Source: Draconibacterium orientale
GTDB lineage: Bacteria; Bacteroidota; Bacteroidia; Bacteroidales; Prolixibacteraceae
Direction of reading: 5' to 3'
Assembly: GCF_000626635.1 (NCBI RefSeq)
Contig: NZ_CP007451.1
Location: 434,001 to 498,000, forward strand
DNA length: 64,000 bases
The notes under the pieces: model-generated
What the model saw: only the letters and a program-made list of their open reading frames with translations
Told to the model about the DNA's origin: nothing
Databases searched by the model: none
Position numbers and translations under genes: made by a program
In this document: positions 50,895-62,500 of the stretch, piece after piece
Layout of the letters: every line of letters begins with the position of its first letter
Position numbering within the stretch: position 1 is the stretch's first letter

Positions 50895-53030
50895 TTAAAT
50901 TGGGTCAAATCGTAGATTATCGATGCTTATACCTGCGGGTATGATCCCGCCGTACAATCCATTCGTTCCGGAAGACAAGTCGAAAGTCCCGGTTAATCCC
51001 CACGTACTTACAGGCACTGAAACAGTAATCCAGTCACCACCAGTTTCAGATGGGAACAAATTAGGTCCATACCAGTAACTCCATTGATCGGCAAATACAA
51101 ACTGAAGTTGGGCATTTTCGGCACCAGTTACCCCTTCTTCAATACGAATATCGAATTTCAAGATGTAATTTTCTATATTCTGAATTACGGGAGCCGGAGC
51201 CCCATTTGACTGATGATTACAATTCAATGCCCATCCATCAAAAGACGATGTGTAACGTATAAAGGTGTTTCCATTTTCAGTAAGAATTTCTGAGCTTCCG
51301 CTCCAGCTGTTATCCCACGATCCATTGTGATCGCCATGTTGCTCAAAATCCATTACCATAATAGTTGCGTCAGTAATCGGATCTGTTCCTCCAATAAAAA
51401 TCTCTGGAGAAAGACCTTGCTCTCCTTCATATGTAATTAGAGTAATATTTCCATATCCGGTTGTAGCATCCTGTGGAACATAAACTTGCACTGTTTCATC
51501 AGTTTTTATACCATAAGCTGTGGCCTTAATATTACCTGGGAAAATAAGTTCTTTTATTAACAACAAATTAGTTCCCTGTATAGTAAGTATTTCTCCAGGA
51601 GTTCCTTTATTCTCAGCAAATCCGGTAATTTCAGGTAAGTTGGCAGTAATAGTAATTTCGGAAGGAGAAAATATTCTTTCACCATTTTTAGCAACAAGCT
51701 CAATTATTCCACTGGAAGCTCCCACAGGAATACCAACTTGAAGTTGAGTTTCCGACTGACTTTCAATAGTACCTGAAAGCCCACCACTGAATACCACATC
51801 CACAACCAAATCCAGATCAGTTCCTTCAATGGTTATGCTCATATTTGCTTTAGCTTCCTGAGGAGCGAATGATGAAAATACGGGATCAATTAGTGTTAAC
51901 TCAGGCCCATTAACTTCTTTCAAAGCTTTTGTTACAAAACGCACTACTCCACTTATAGCTTCATCTGGAACAACAACTGTCATTTCGGTAACTGTTTGAT
52001 CTGAGATTGTACCCTCTATACCTCCTTCAAAAATTACTTTTTCAATCAGGTCAAGATCGGTACCATTTACAATGATTTCCCCTCCGTTCTTTATTGTGGT
52101 TGGAGAAACATTAAGCTCAGGAACTACCATTATTAGTTCAGACTCTGACCTTACTTCAACTCCAGACGCTGGAATGATAACAAGTAAACCATCCTCAGTG
52201 CGTTCTGGAACATTCAATTCAATTTTGGTTGCAGTTTGAGTTTGAAAAGAATCAACCATAAAGTCTCCTTTAAAAACAACGCTCTTCACCAAATCAAGAT
52301 CAGAACCAGTTATGGCTACTAAACTACCTGCTTTTACAGGATTAGGTGAAATTGTTGAAATAGAGGGTAGAACAACGGTTAAATCTGAACTGGAATAAAT
52401 CCAAGTCGGAATTTCTTCACCTCCTGACAATAGGTCTGCTCCATCTGAAACAATTATTTTACCGGTTTGTGCTTCTTCTGGAATGGTTAATTCTATCGCC
52501 TCTCTGGTTTGTTTTAAAAAATCCTTTTTGAGAACATGAATCCCATCCGCCAAAATCACTTCTTCAACATTATTAAGGTATTCTCCCGAAATAGCTAATT
52601 TTTGACCGGCTTTAACTTGCGCTGGTTCAAAACTATCTATGGAAATTGGTTCAGAATAACTAAGAACCGACTGCGAAGAAATACTTCCTTCAGGAAAATT
52701 TAACTTTACTATTCCCGGCTCAGCAGATTGTGGGATTGTTACCCTTATTTCGTATTGAGTTACAACTGTTATATCGGTTAAGCCAGTTGCTCCAGGTATA
52801 TCAATGCTTGTAACCTGATCGAGGTTTGTTCCAATAAACCGAAGTTCACCACCTCGCATAGCAGGAGATGGGCCATAAGACTTAAGAGTAATTTCCTTGC
52901 TTCCCATCTGGTCTGTTTCCAGCATCTCATCATCTTTCTCGCAAGCCGTAAATAACATGCTTGAAGAAAGCGTTGAAAAGACTATAATTAGTGTTAATAT
53001 ATAATGTTTACTTTTCATTTCTATTTTCAT
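50895..53030 (-). CDS. Surface glycan-binding lipoprotein with six IPT/TIG domains
   Basis: The 711-residue lipoprotein (lipobox ending FTAC, Cys30; an internal Met at residue 5 is the other start) has six TIG repeats of about 80 residues each (openers such as SYGPSPAMRGG, SFEPAQVKAG, TISPNPVKAG, NVSPTTIKNG, SFAPQEAKAN, GFAENKGTPG). A C-terminal beta-sandwich follows (about 555-711, MDFEQHGDHNGSWDNSW...). This architecture is that of SusE/F-like or SGBP surface binding proteins, which hold substrate for the SusCD complex. The many TIG repeats probably reach out from the surface. Confidence 0.87.
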   Translation of the reverse strand: MKIEMKSKHYILTLIIVFSTLSSSMLFTACEKDDEMLETDQMGSKEITLKSYGPSPAMRGGELRFIGTNLDQVTSIDIPGATGLTDITVVTQYEIRVTIPQSAEPGIVKLNFPEGSISSQSVLSYSEPISIDSFEPAQVKAGQKLAISGEYLNNVEEVILADGIHVLKKDFLKQTREAIELTIPEEAQTGKIIVSDGADLLSGGEEIPTWIYSSSDLTVVLPSISTISPNPVKAGSLVAITGSDLDLVKSVVFKGDFMVDSFQTQTATKIELNVPERTEDGLLVIIPASGVEVRSESELIMVVPELNVSPTTIKNGGEIIVNGTDLDLIEKVIFEGGIEGTISDQTVTEMTVVVPDEAISGVVRFVTKALKEVNGPELTLIDPVFSSFAPQEAKANMSITIEGTDLDLVVDVVFSGGLSGTIESQSETQLQVGIPVGASSGIIELVAKNGERIFSPSEITITANLPEITGFAENKGTPGEILTIQGTNLLLIKELIFPGNIKATAYGIKTDETVQVYVPQDATTGYGNITLITYEGEQGLSPEIFIGGTDPITDATIMVMDFEQHGDHNGSWDNSWSGSSEILTENGNTFIRYTSSFDGWALNCNHQSNGAPAPVIQNIENYILKFDIRIEEGVTGAENAQLQFVFADQWSYWYGPNLFPSETGGDWITVSVPVSTWGLTGTFDLSSGTNGLYGGIIPAGISIDNLRFDPI

Positions 53031-53043
53031 TTAGATTTTACTT

Positions 53044-54285
53044 TTATTCAGCAGGTACGACGCGAATGTTATCTATACATATTTCAGGATTACAGGTTGT
53101 TCCAGGATTAATACCGGCATGAACAAAAAACGTTAACCCTCCATAATTTCCTTCAGATGCAAGCTCAAGCGGATATCCAAATCGTGTATATTTAAAATCA
53201 GAAAGAGGAATTGATACTGTAACCCATCCATCCGTTGTGTACGAACCAGTAACTGCCCATGGTTCCCACACACCTCTCGGCATTGAATCATCATAAATAT
53301 ATGCGTTTGTTCCACTCAATCCCCAAGGTGTAAAAATCATTTGCATCGCTCCGGCAGACCAAGCCTGAGGTACATTAATCTCGAATTTCATTACAGCTTC
53401 CTCAACGGGAGTATTGAACAGATCTCCTTCCGGACGTCCGTTGGAAACACCCCACAGATTGAAAGAAAAACCGTCCTCATTCCAGGTAGCTCCTACCTCT
53501 CCCTGCATCTCTCCATTAAAATATACATAGCCACCGGAAATGCCTTCCACCGGATTGTCGTTACGAATTACACCAGAACGCCATCCTCCTGAAGCATTCA
53601 GATTGTCCCAATCAAGAATCATTCCCCGATCATCGAGATACTGAAACTTTGAGCGCCCTGTTCCATAAATTGAGGCAACATTGATGTAGCCTTTTTGTGC
53701 ACCTTCAGGAATTATAAACGATACTTTTGTTTTCTCAATACTCGTAATTTGCGTAACCGGAACATTTCCTGCCATATTTATGGTTAAAGGAACATTTGGA
53801 TCATCAATAAAATAATCGCCATAAATACTTACCTCATTACCAATATGCGCATATTCACACGACATACTATTTACAACCGGATTTGGAACCAGTACGCTAA
53901 ACTCATATGAAACTGTATCTTCAGAGGACACCATATAAATTTTATTGCTTACCTCGTCAGGGATTGTTTTCGGCACATTAACAATTAGGGTGTTATCGGT
54001 AATAAAACTTGTATTTAAAACAGCTTTTTGATCATTGAAATACAACTCACGAATACTGCGCAGATTGCTGCCTACCAAACAAATAACATCATCCATATAG
54101 GCTGCCACAAGTAAAGAATCTGCAGACTCTGGATCTGTTAATCTCACATAAAACACCTCAGGATTTCCATCGGTCAATTCAAATTCATAGCTATCATTCT
54201 CGCAGGATGACAATAATAGCAGTACGCTACCAATCAAAAGGAAAACTATTGATTGGCTTGTCCTTTTTATATATTCGTTTTTCAT
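53044..54285 (-). CDS. Surface glycan-binding lipoprotein (SGBP-B-like)
   Basis: The 413-residue protein has a lipoprotein signal (LLLLSSC, Cys28), two Ig/TIG-like domains (about 40-215, with PNPVVNSMSCEYAHIGNEVSI) and a C-terminal beta-sandwich (about 220-413: ILDWDNLNASGGW, GGYVYFNGEM, GAMQMIFTPWG). The last domain matches the glycan-binding domain of surface glycan-binding proteins near mannan and xyloglucan loci. It is downstream of susD with a 20-base gap. No binding specificity is provable here, but mannan is likely. Confidence 0.87.
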   Translation of the reverse strand: MKNEYIKRTSQSIVFLLIGSVLLLLSSCENDSYEFELTDGNPEVFYVRLTDPESADSLLVAAYMDDVICLVGSNLRSIRELYFNDQKAVLNTSFITDNTLIVNVPKTIPDEVSNKIYMVSSEDTVSYEFSVLVPNPVVNSMSCEYAHIGNEVSIYGDYFIDDPNVPLTINMAGNVPVTQITSIEKTKVSFIIPEGAQKGYINVASIYGTGRSKFQYLDDRGMILDWDNLNASGGWRSGVIRNDNPVEGISGGYVYFNGEMQGEVGATWNEDGFSFNLWGVSNGRPEGDLFNTPVEEAVMKFEINVPQAWSAGAMQMIFTPWGLSGTNAYIYDDSMPRGVWEPWAVTGSYTTDGWVTVSIPLSDFKYTRFGYPLELASEGNYGGLTFFVHAGINPGTTCNPEICIDNIRVVPAE

Positions 54286-54305
54286 AATTCTTAACTTTGG
54301 TTGTT

Positions 54306-56021
54306 TTAATAAGAATACTCGCTAATATTGTGTTCAACTGCAGGTTCCATTAGGTGCTTATTCATCGTTAAGTCCGTATCAGGGAACGGGAGCGTAAAAC
54401 TATCATCAGTAATATTCGGAATTACTGGATTCTTATCGTAATAAGTTACATCAGTATCCAGTGTGCCACTTTCATAAAAGGAGAACAAACCTGTATATGA
54501 ACTTCTTCTTTGCGCTTTTAATTCGGCAATTGCCTCCTGTGGTTTGTAGTAATGAAGCCTTACATAATCGTACCAGCGATCACCTTCACAAGCCAGCTCT
54601 AATCTTCTTTCTTTCCAAATTTTATCAAAACTTAATGAAGTTGCCGCTAAGCTTGTTCCCACAAATTCAGCATAATCGATACCGTAAGCGCGAGCGCGAA
54701 CTTTATTGAATACTTCCAGAGCTTTGGCATCAGAACTTGAAGCATCGTTGCCAAGAACAGCCTCGGCATAAATCAAATACACATCAGATAACCGCAATAA
54801 ATGTGTACTTAAACTTGTTGCCATTCCCTGCATTCCATATCCAATTCCAAGAACATGATCGTTATTGTTTCCAACCAAATGCTTAACGCAGTTTGCTCCT
54901 GTAGGCGATTGTATTTCATTTAGCTCATTCAAACAAAAGTCGGCCCAATCGAAACCACCCTTATCCGCCCAGAAATAGTCGTAATTATCGCTGTACATCA
55001 TCATAGTAGCCTTTCTACGTCTATCGGTATTTTCTCTGTTTAGACTTAATGCATTCTCATTGAAGGCATCCTGAAGATCAACCGACGGACCATTGTATCC
55101 TCCCCACGTATCAGCAAATTCTGAAAATTTAGGAAGTGCCAAATCGGATTGTAAACTATTATTTTGAGTCCATGGGTCCCGACTTGCTTTCCATTTCCAT
55201 GCTAACAGACTTTCCTGACTATCGTTGCTCTCAAGACGAAAAACATCGGAATAAACCGGCAATAGATCACGTCCACTGTTATCAATAACTTTCAAGGCGT
55301 ATTGGGCTGCTTTTTGAAGCTCATCAGCATTTCGTGATCCATCCAAACCATAACCCGATTTTGTAAGATATACTTTAGACAATAATCCATAGGCACTATA
55401 TCGGTCAATTCGTCCTGTCTCATTTTTTTCAGGAAGCCATTCAATTGCCTGTTCCAATGTCATGATTATATAGTCGTAAATATTTGGAATAGTGGCTTTG
55501 TATTTGCTATTATAATCACCCTCTGAGATTTCGGCCGAATTGCTATGAACGATAGGTACTTCCCCAAATATTCTGACCAAGTAAAAATAAGCCATCGCTT
55601 TCCAAACCAATGCTTCACCTTTTACAGTAAGCTTTGTTTGTTCACTGACTTCGGGACCTGCTTTCAAATCAATATTTTCCAATGTACCATTACAATATGC
55701 ATTTACTGCCCACAATGACGCAGACATATTGACTAGGTCCTGATCGGTAGAATTAATGGTAAATGTCATGTATGGAGATGCTCCCCAATAAAAATTACCA
55801 GACAGTACTTCCCCAATCTTGAAAAACCCACGTTGAAAATCATACCAGGGTGAATTATAAATCGGGTTAACGGCCTGAAAGCACTGTTCATCAGTTTGGT
55901 AGAAATTATCTACATTGTAGTTATCGATAGTCGGCCGGTCGAGAAACTCTTCGCATGATAACAATCCTAAAACAACCAAAGCAATCGATAATATTTTGCT
56001 TAAAATATTTATTCGTTTCAT
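54306..56021 (-). CDS. susD: SusD/RagB-family outer-membrane lipoprotein
   Basis: The 571-residue lipoprotein (LGLLSC, Cys23) has the SusD superfamily pattern: FLDRPTIDNYNVDNFYQTDEQ, a TPR-like helical region (LTVKGEALVWKAMAYFYLVRIFGEVPIV), and the C-terminal domain with KIWKERRLELACEGDRWYDYVR. SusD proteins cap the SusC barrel and bind the glycan. It starts 19 bases after susC and is co-transcribed. The symbol refers to the family. Confidence 0.94.
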   Translation of the reverse strand: MKRINILSKILSIALVVLGLLSCEEFLDRPTIDNYNVDNFYQTDEQCFQAVNPIYNSPWYDFQRGFFKIGEVLSGNFYWGASPYMTFTINSTDQDLVNMSASLWAVNAYCNGTLENIDLKAGPEVSEQTKLTVKGEALVWKAMAYFYLVRIFGEVPIVHSNSAEISEGDYNSKYKATIPNIYDYIIMTLEQAIEWLPEKNETGRIDRYSAYGLLSKVYLTKSGYGLDGSRNADELQKAAQYALKVIDNSGRDLLPVYSDVFRLESNDSQESLLAWKWKASRDPWTQNNSLQSDLALPKFSEFADTWGGYNGPSVDLQDAFNENALSLNRENTDRRRKATMMMYSDNYDYFWADKGGFDWADFCLNELNEIQSPTGANCVKHLVGNNNDHVLGIGYGMQGMATSLSTHLLRLSDVYLIYAEAVLGNDASSSDAKALEVFNKVRARAYGIDYAEFVGTSLAATSLSFDKIWKERRLELACEGDRWYDYVRLHYYKPQEAIAELKAQRRSSYTGLFSFYESGTLDTDVTYYDKNPVIPNITDDSFTLPFPDTDLTMNKHLMEPAVEHNISEYSY

Positions 56022-56040
56022 ATTTTATTCATTTTGAAAA

Positions 56041-59000
56041 TTAGAATGATACGTTCAATCCCAATGACACAATGCGAGGAATTGGATATTTACCATTGTC
56101 CAATCCATATACATTCTGATTAACCGTACTTACACCGATCTCTGGATCATAACCGGTATATTTTGTAAAGGTGTATAGATTCTGGATATTCATATAGATA
56201 CGAAGGTTCTCTAAATGATACCTGTTTGTAATTGCAGTAGGAACCGTATATCCGAGCGTAATATTTTTGATACGTAAATACGATCCGTCTTCAATATACC
56301 GATCACTAATCCTGTCATTATCATTCGGGTCATTAGCAATTGCTCTAGGTACTTTTGTATCTGGATTTGTTACCTGAACATTAGTAATGTCATCATACCA
56401 GCTTGAAATACCATTAGATTGATCATATACTTTATCACCATTAATAGGTTCGAGAATAGCACGTTGGGTTACCTTATCCAGTTGGTTATCCCAGATTGAT
56501 TTCATATTCGAGAGGTTAATCGCAGTGTAATTCAAGATTTTGTTACCGTATGTACCATTAACAAAAACAGTCAGATCAAAATTTTTATAACGAAAAGTAT
56601 TCTCTAATCCGTAGGTAAACTTTGGCATTGGAGAACCAATATTTGTTCGGTCATAGGCATCAATAATACCATCTTTCACACCATCAGGTCCACTAATATC
56701 TTCAAATTTCAAATCGCCAACCCAAACTGTATTATACCTGTTAAATACACCATCCGATGGGTATTTATCTGTTTTAGGCGAGTTCTCAATATCTTCCAAA
56801 TCCGTATAAACTCCTGCAACTTTATAACCATAAAAGTTGTAAAGCGACTCGCCCACGTTTGTTACCGTTACCACATCCGACCATTGTCCATACCCCTCAA
56901 TATGAGCATTGTCGGTGCCATCAAGGGCAACAAGTTTATTTCGGTTTGCTGAAATCTGAAATTTTGTATCCCATTGAAATTCTCCGGTTAGATTTCGGCT
57001 AAACATGCTAATTTCTATTCCTTTATTATTAATTTCTCCATAATTTCCTTTAGGTGGTGCCAAGGCTGAAGATTCATTACCACGTGTTCCCATGTATGAT
57101 GGCAACTGTAGATCCATTAGCATATCTGCCGAGGTTTTATCATAAACATCAACTGTCAAATTAATCCGATCATTTATTAAGCCAAGATCCAATCCCAGAT
57201 TTAACTGTTCTTGTGTTTCCCATTGAATATATGGATTAGCAATATTAGATTGTCGATAACCCATTCCAAGACTGGTCGGCATTCGGCTTATTGAAGCTCC
57301 CCAAAGGTATCCACCAATATTCGAATTACCTGTTTGCCCCCATCCAAATCGGATTTTTCCATTGGTAATAACCGGCTTCATCCATTCCAGAAACTTTTCA
57401 TTAGTAAATCTCCAGGAAACTGCAAAAGCATGAAAACTTGCCCATCTGTTTTTAGGGCCAAAATTGGAAGAACCGTCTCTTCTGTATGTATATGTCCCAT
57501 AATATTTATCGTTATAATTATAGGTACCTCTTCCGAAGAAGGAAGACATAGAGGTTTTATTGAATGCATGCCCGATAACTGGATCATTACCAAGTGCAGG
57601 ATTTTGTATTTCATTATCTGGAAGACCGGTAGCATAAATACTCATATACTCCCAACTTGACAACCAGGCATCTTGTCCAGCCATCAGGGTATAGTTATGC
57701 ATACCAACTTTATTATCATAAGTTAGATAATTCTTAAGTTGGTAAAATGTACCGTTATTCCTTCGTATGGAGTTTTCATTAATACTTCTGGTCCAGTTTC
57801 CATAGGTAACAACGGGCAAAAAATATTCACCTTTTGAGCTATTAATGTCATATCCCAATTCGGTATGCCAGGTAAGATTTTTTAAAGGTGAAATATCCAT
57901 AAAAATGTTACCATTTAGTTTCTCGCGTTGAAGAGTTAGATCCTTATCTAATGTATTTGCAATAGGATTCACCCTGGTGTAACCTTCACGTATTACACTT
58001 GCATAGTTACCTTCAATATCATAAATAGGAATATCAGGTGGTGTAAGCAGCGAATAATTGACAACTCCTTCTGTTCCTTCGGCTAGGCCTAAATCTTCAT
58101 TAGTATTCGCATAGTTTATTGTCAAACCAAGTTTCAACCATGGTTTTAACTGGGCATCAAGGTTAGTACGTACCGAATAGCGTTCGAAATTTGAACCAAT
58201 AATTGTACCTTCCTGGTTCATGTACGAACCCGAAACGTAATATCTTATAGCATCAGTACCTCCACTGGCTGAAACCTGATGTTGCTGCATAAAAGCCTCT
58301 TGAAAGATAGCGTCCTGCCAATTGGTTCCTGCTCCTAATAATGAAGGATCAAGAAACTCATTACGACTTTCCAAGGCATTGTTTTCCATCGCAACTGAAT
58401 TGCTATATTCAGCAAATTCACGAAGATTCATCATCTCAAGACGAGTTCTTTGGTCCTGAACACCAATCATTCCTTCATAAGTAAATTTTGCTTCCCCGGT
58501 TTTTCCCCTCTTGGTGGTTATAAGGATAACGCCATTGGATCCTTGAGCTCCATAAATTGCAGTTGCCGATGCATCTTTTAAGATCTCTACAGACAGAATA
58601 TCAGATGGGTTTATTGTTGATAACGGAGAAATGGATGACACACTTCCATTACCCAATTTATCTCCGAGTCCCCAATCAGAACCACTTGTTCCTCCACCTT
58701 GCAAAATAACCCCATCTACAACATAAAGCGGTTCTGCATTACTATTGATTGTGGATTGTCCGCGAACACGTATAGAAACCGATGAGCCCGGAGCACCTGA
58801 AGTTGCCATTGATGTTACACCGGAAGCTCGTCCTTGCAAAGCCTGATCAAGATTTGTTATAACCGAAGCCTTAATATCTTGCTCTCCCATTGATACAGAC
58901 GCACCGGAAAGATCTCCTTTTTTCATGGTTCCATACCCCACAGCAACAACCTCTTCCAGACCGATGGCATCTGCTTCCATTATAACTTCAAAGAAAGTCT

Positions 59001-59357
59001 TATCTCCAACCTTATGTTCCTGCAACTTCATCCCGATAAATGAAAATTGAAGGGTAGCATCTGGAGATACATCATCCAAACCAAATTCTCCATTAGAGTC
59101 GGAAACTGTCCCCTGATTTGTTCCTTTAATAATTATAGTAACACCAGGTAGCGGTGCTCCTGTCTGGTCACTTACCTTTCCTTTTACAACATGTTCCTGT
59201 TGAAAGGTACTGGAAGTTCTTGTGGTTGTTTTGGTGGCATTAGCCCCGATAACAGCACTTGTTCGAGAAACAAGCGATACTGTTATAAAAATAATAGTTA
59301 AGTAATTTGATAAATTACGATAATTAGATCCAATTAAGGACCTTTTCTTTTTTTCAT
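56041..59357 (-). CDS. susC: SusC/RagA TonB-linked outer-membrane protein, start codon out of frame
   Basis: Read leftwards, the frame is open from 59361: signal peptide (NYLTIIFITVSLVSRTSAVIGANA), then a CarboxypepD_reg-like domain (VVKGKVSDQTGAPLPGVTII), TonB box, plug (VGYGTMKKGDLSGASVSM, VDGVILQGGG, ILKDASATAIYGAQGSNGVILITT) and barrel to 56041, about 1105 residues. No ATG, GTG or TTG precedes the signal peptide in this frame. An ATG at 59357 is one base out; it is followed by seven A's, and an eighth would restore the frame. A later TTG at 59079 would lack the export signal and cannot make an outer-membrane protein. Possible causes are given in the findings. Confidence 0.9.
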
Positions 59358-59511
59358 ACTTTTATACTGTTATAAGTTAGTGTTTGCCCTGTATGTAGTA
59401 GTCAGGGTAAATGTTAAACTCTTCAGGGGAATGTTGGCGCATTTCCCTGTTTTCTCAATTTTTTAGGTTTTCTTCATAAGTTTTAATGATTTATTTTGTT
59501 TATAAATGTTG

Positions 59512-62500
59512 TTATGGATTATGCTTTTGCCATGCTGATGGCAACTTGCCATACAGATCTTTAAAATGTTTAGAAAATTGTTTTGGAGAAAATCCAATAG
59601 AATAGGCTATTTCGGAAATACTCAATTGGCTTTCTTCTACCAGTTGTTTGCCTCTTTTTATACGAATAATACGAATAAACTCCAAGGGTGATTTACCAGT
59701 AATAGTCATAAGTTTTTTATATAAATGCCCCCTCGACATTCCAATTTCAGCACTTAATTCTTCAACTGAAAAATCCTGATTATCCATATTTTCTTCCACC
59801 AAATGAATAGCTTGCTTAATCAGTTTCTCATCCAAAGAACTTATTGTGATATCCCCAGGCTCAATGTCAACTGTCTGAAATTTATGATGACTATTTCTCC
59901 TCCACTCTAAAAGTTTTTCAATCCTCAATAGCAAAATCTCAACATTAAATGGCTTAATAATGTATTCATCTGCTCCTTCCTTTAAACCTTCTAATATATG
60001 TTCCTCGGCTGTTCGCGCGGTTAGTAGCATAACCGGGATATGCGAAAAGCGAATATCTCCTTTAATTCTATTACAAAGTTCAAGACCATCCATCACAGGC
60101 ATCATAATGTCACTGACGACCATTTTAACTGGCTGCTTATCCATTATCTCCAGTGCCTTTGCCCCATCGCCTGCTTCAATAACCGGATAATTATCTTTTA
60201 GACAATTGCGAATAAAATGTCGGAAGTCATCGTTATCTTCTACAATCAATATAGGATCTTCTTGAACCTCACCCTTTGTTTCTTCTCCAATGTGCTCAAT
60301 GTTTTCCTCTGACTCAATAAAACTTTCCAGATTGTTTTGAATTGGAAGTTTTACTCTGAAGATAGAACCCTGAGGTTCATTCTGTTGAACCTCAATCTCT
60401 CCCCCATGCAATAAAACATACTCTTTCGCTATATGGAGTCCAATTCCAGTGCCGATATAAGTTGATTGATGTGTTTCCTGATAAAACCGGTCAAATACCC
60501 TGCTTAGATTTTCTTCCTTTATTCCAATACCGGTGTCGACAACTTCTATTAAAGCATATTGTTTACCTGACTCTGTTATCACATCAACAATAACTTTAAC
60601 ACTTCCTCCTTCGACATTGAACTTAAAAGCATTCGACAGCAAATTTGTTAAAACACGTTGTAACTTGTTTCTATCAAAGTCCATTTCGATAGAAGATGAC
60701 TTTAACTGCACGACAATTGGAATTCCTCTTTTTATTGAATAAGGCGTAAAAGTATTGCAAACTTGATTTATAAAATCATTTAAGTTACCATGAGATAATT
60801 TTAGTTTACTTCTTCCACTATCCAATTTCCGTAAATCAAGAAGTTGGTTAACTTCGCGCATCAAAAGTTGAGCATTTCTATATATTAGCTCCAACTCTTC
60901 TATAATGTTCTTCTCAAAATTGGCGGATGAAATCAATCTTTCTAATGGAGTAATTATAAGCGATAAAGGCGTCCTTAAATCATGACTGACATTAGTAAAA
61001 AAACGCATCTTCTCCTCTTCCATCTCTTTCTGGTTGGCAATTTCCATTTCCAATTTATGCATTTTAATCTTCAGCATGTTTTTCCGGCGAAAATATATGA
61101 CCAGTGCAATAGCAGTAAGTATGATCATTATAAAATATAAGAAATAAGCTATTGGAGAAAGCCAAAATGGTGGCCTCATATTTATTAATAGAGAAGAATA
61201 TGCGCTGTTCTTATTTTCATCGGAAGTAACGGTCTTAACATTTAGGTTATATATCCCAGGAGAAAGCTCATTAAAATATATTGTATTACCTCTAAATTGT
61301 ATCCATTCCGAATCGTCATTCAAACGATAAGCGAAGATGGTTTTATTCAAAGATCGAAAATCGAATGATGACACGTCGATCGCAAAATTATTATACTTGT
61401 AATCCAGAGAAATTTCATTTAGCAATTGAATATTTTCTCCAAGTATAACTTCCTGATTTTTCAACGGTTCTCCTACTTCAATTCGATCACTACCAATATA
61501 CAATGCCGTGAATTCGATCTGCTGGTTATAGTTAAAATCTGGTATCGATTCCGGCAATACACGAATATAGCCTCCTATTCCACCCATTAAGATTTCACCA
61601 TCCGTATTACATAAAATAGAATGGTTATTAAAGGTTACATCACCAAGACCGTCTTCATCATAATAACGATAACATCTAAAATGATATGTCTTTGAATTCA
61701 AGTCATAATCAACAACTATATTTGTGACACCGTAATCAGAGGTTAACCATAAATTTTTATCCAAATCCTCTGAAATTGCCCTAACGAAATTATTTGTGAG
61801 GCCATTCTCTACTTTTAAGTGTGTAATAAGGTTCTGGTTATCATCTAGAACAGAAATTCCATTTTTCCCCCCAATCCATAGTAGATTTCGACTGTCTCTG
61901 AATATGCAATTTACATAAGAATCCTGCCCTAATCCATCATGATCAACGTTCATTACACGTACAAAATTATCAGAAGCTACATCCCAAATACATGCTCCGG
62001 CAGTAGTTCCAATGTAGAGTTTATTTCCTTGTCGGCAGTAAAGATCCGTAATCCCATTCGACTGTATATCACTATTTTGAATACTATATTTAGAGAAACT
62101 ACCATTGTTTGAATAACAAAACAATCCTTTCGCAACTGTACCTATCCAGATATTCCCTTCAGCATCCTCTTCAATTGCTCTAATATACCGAAGAGGATTC
62201 TCCTCTCCTGCTTCAGTCTTATAAGCTACAACATTAAACTTTTCATTTTCATAGTAACAAACTCCTCCTCCATACGTTCCAACCCAAATCCGACCTTTAG
62301 AATCAATGAATGAACAAACAACTAAATCTTCAGGTAGAGTTCCTTGTTCGAGGTTGAAAATAGTAGATTTATCAGTGATGACATCAATTTTTGAAATTCC
62401 TTCCCCATCAAAGCCGAACCATAAATTACCCTTATAATCTTCAAGGATACAACTAATATCATCTTCATTACTTACATTACATCTTTCAAAGAAAGACTGG

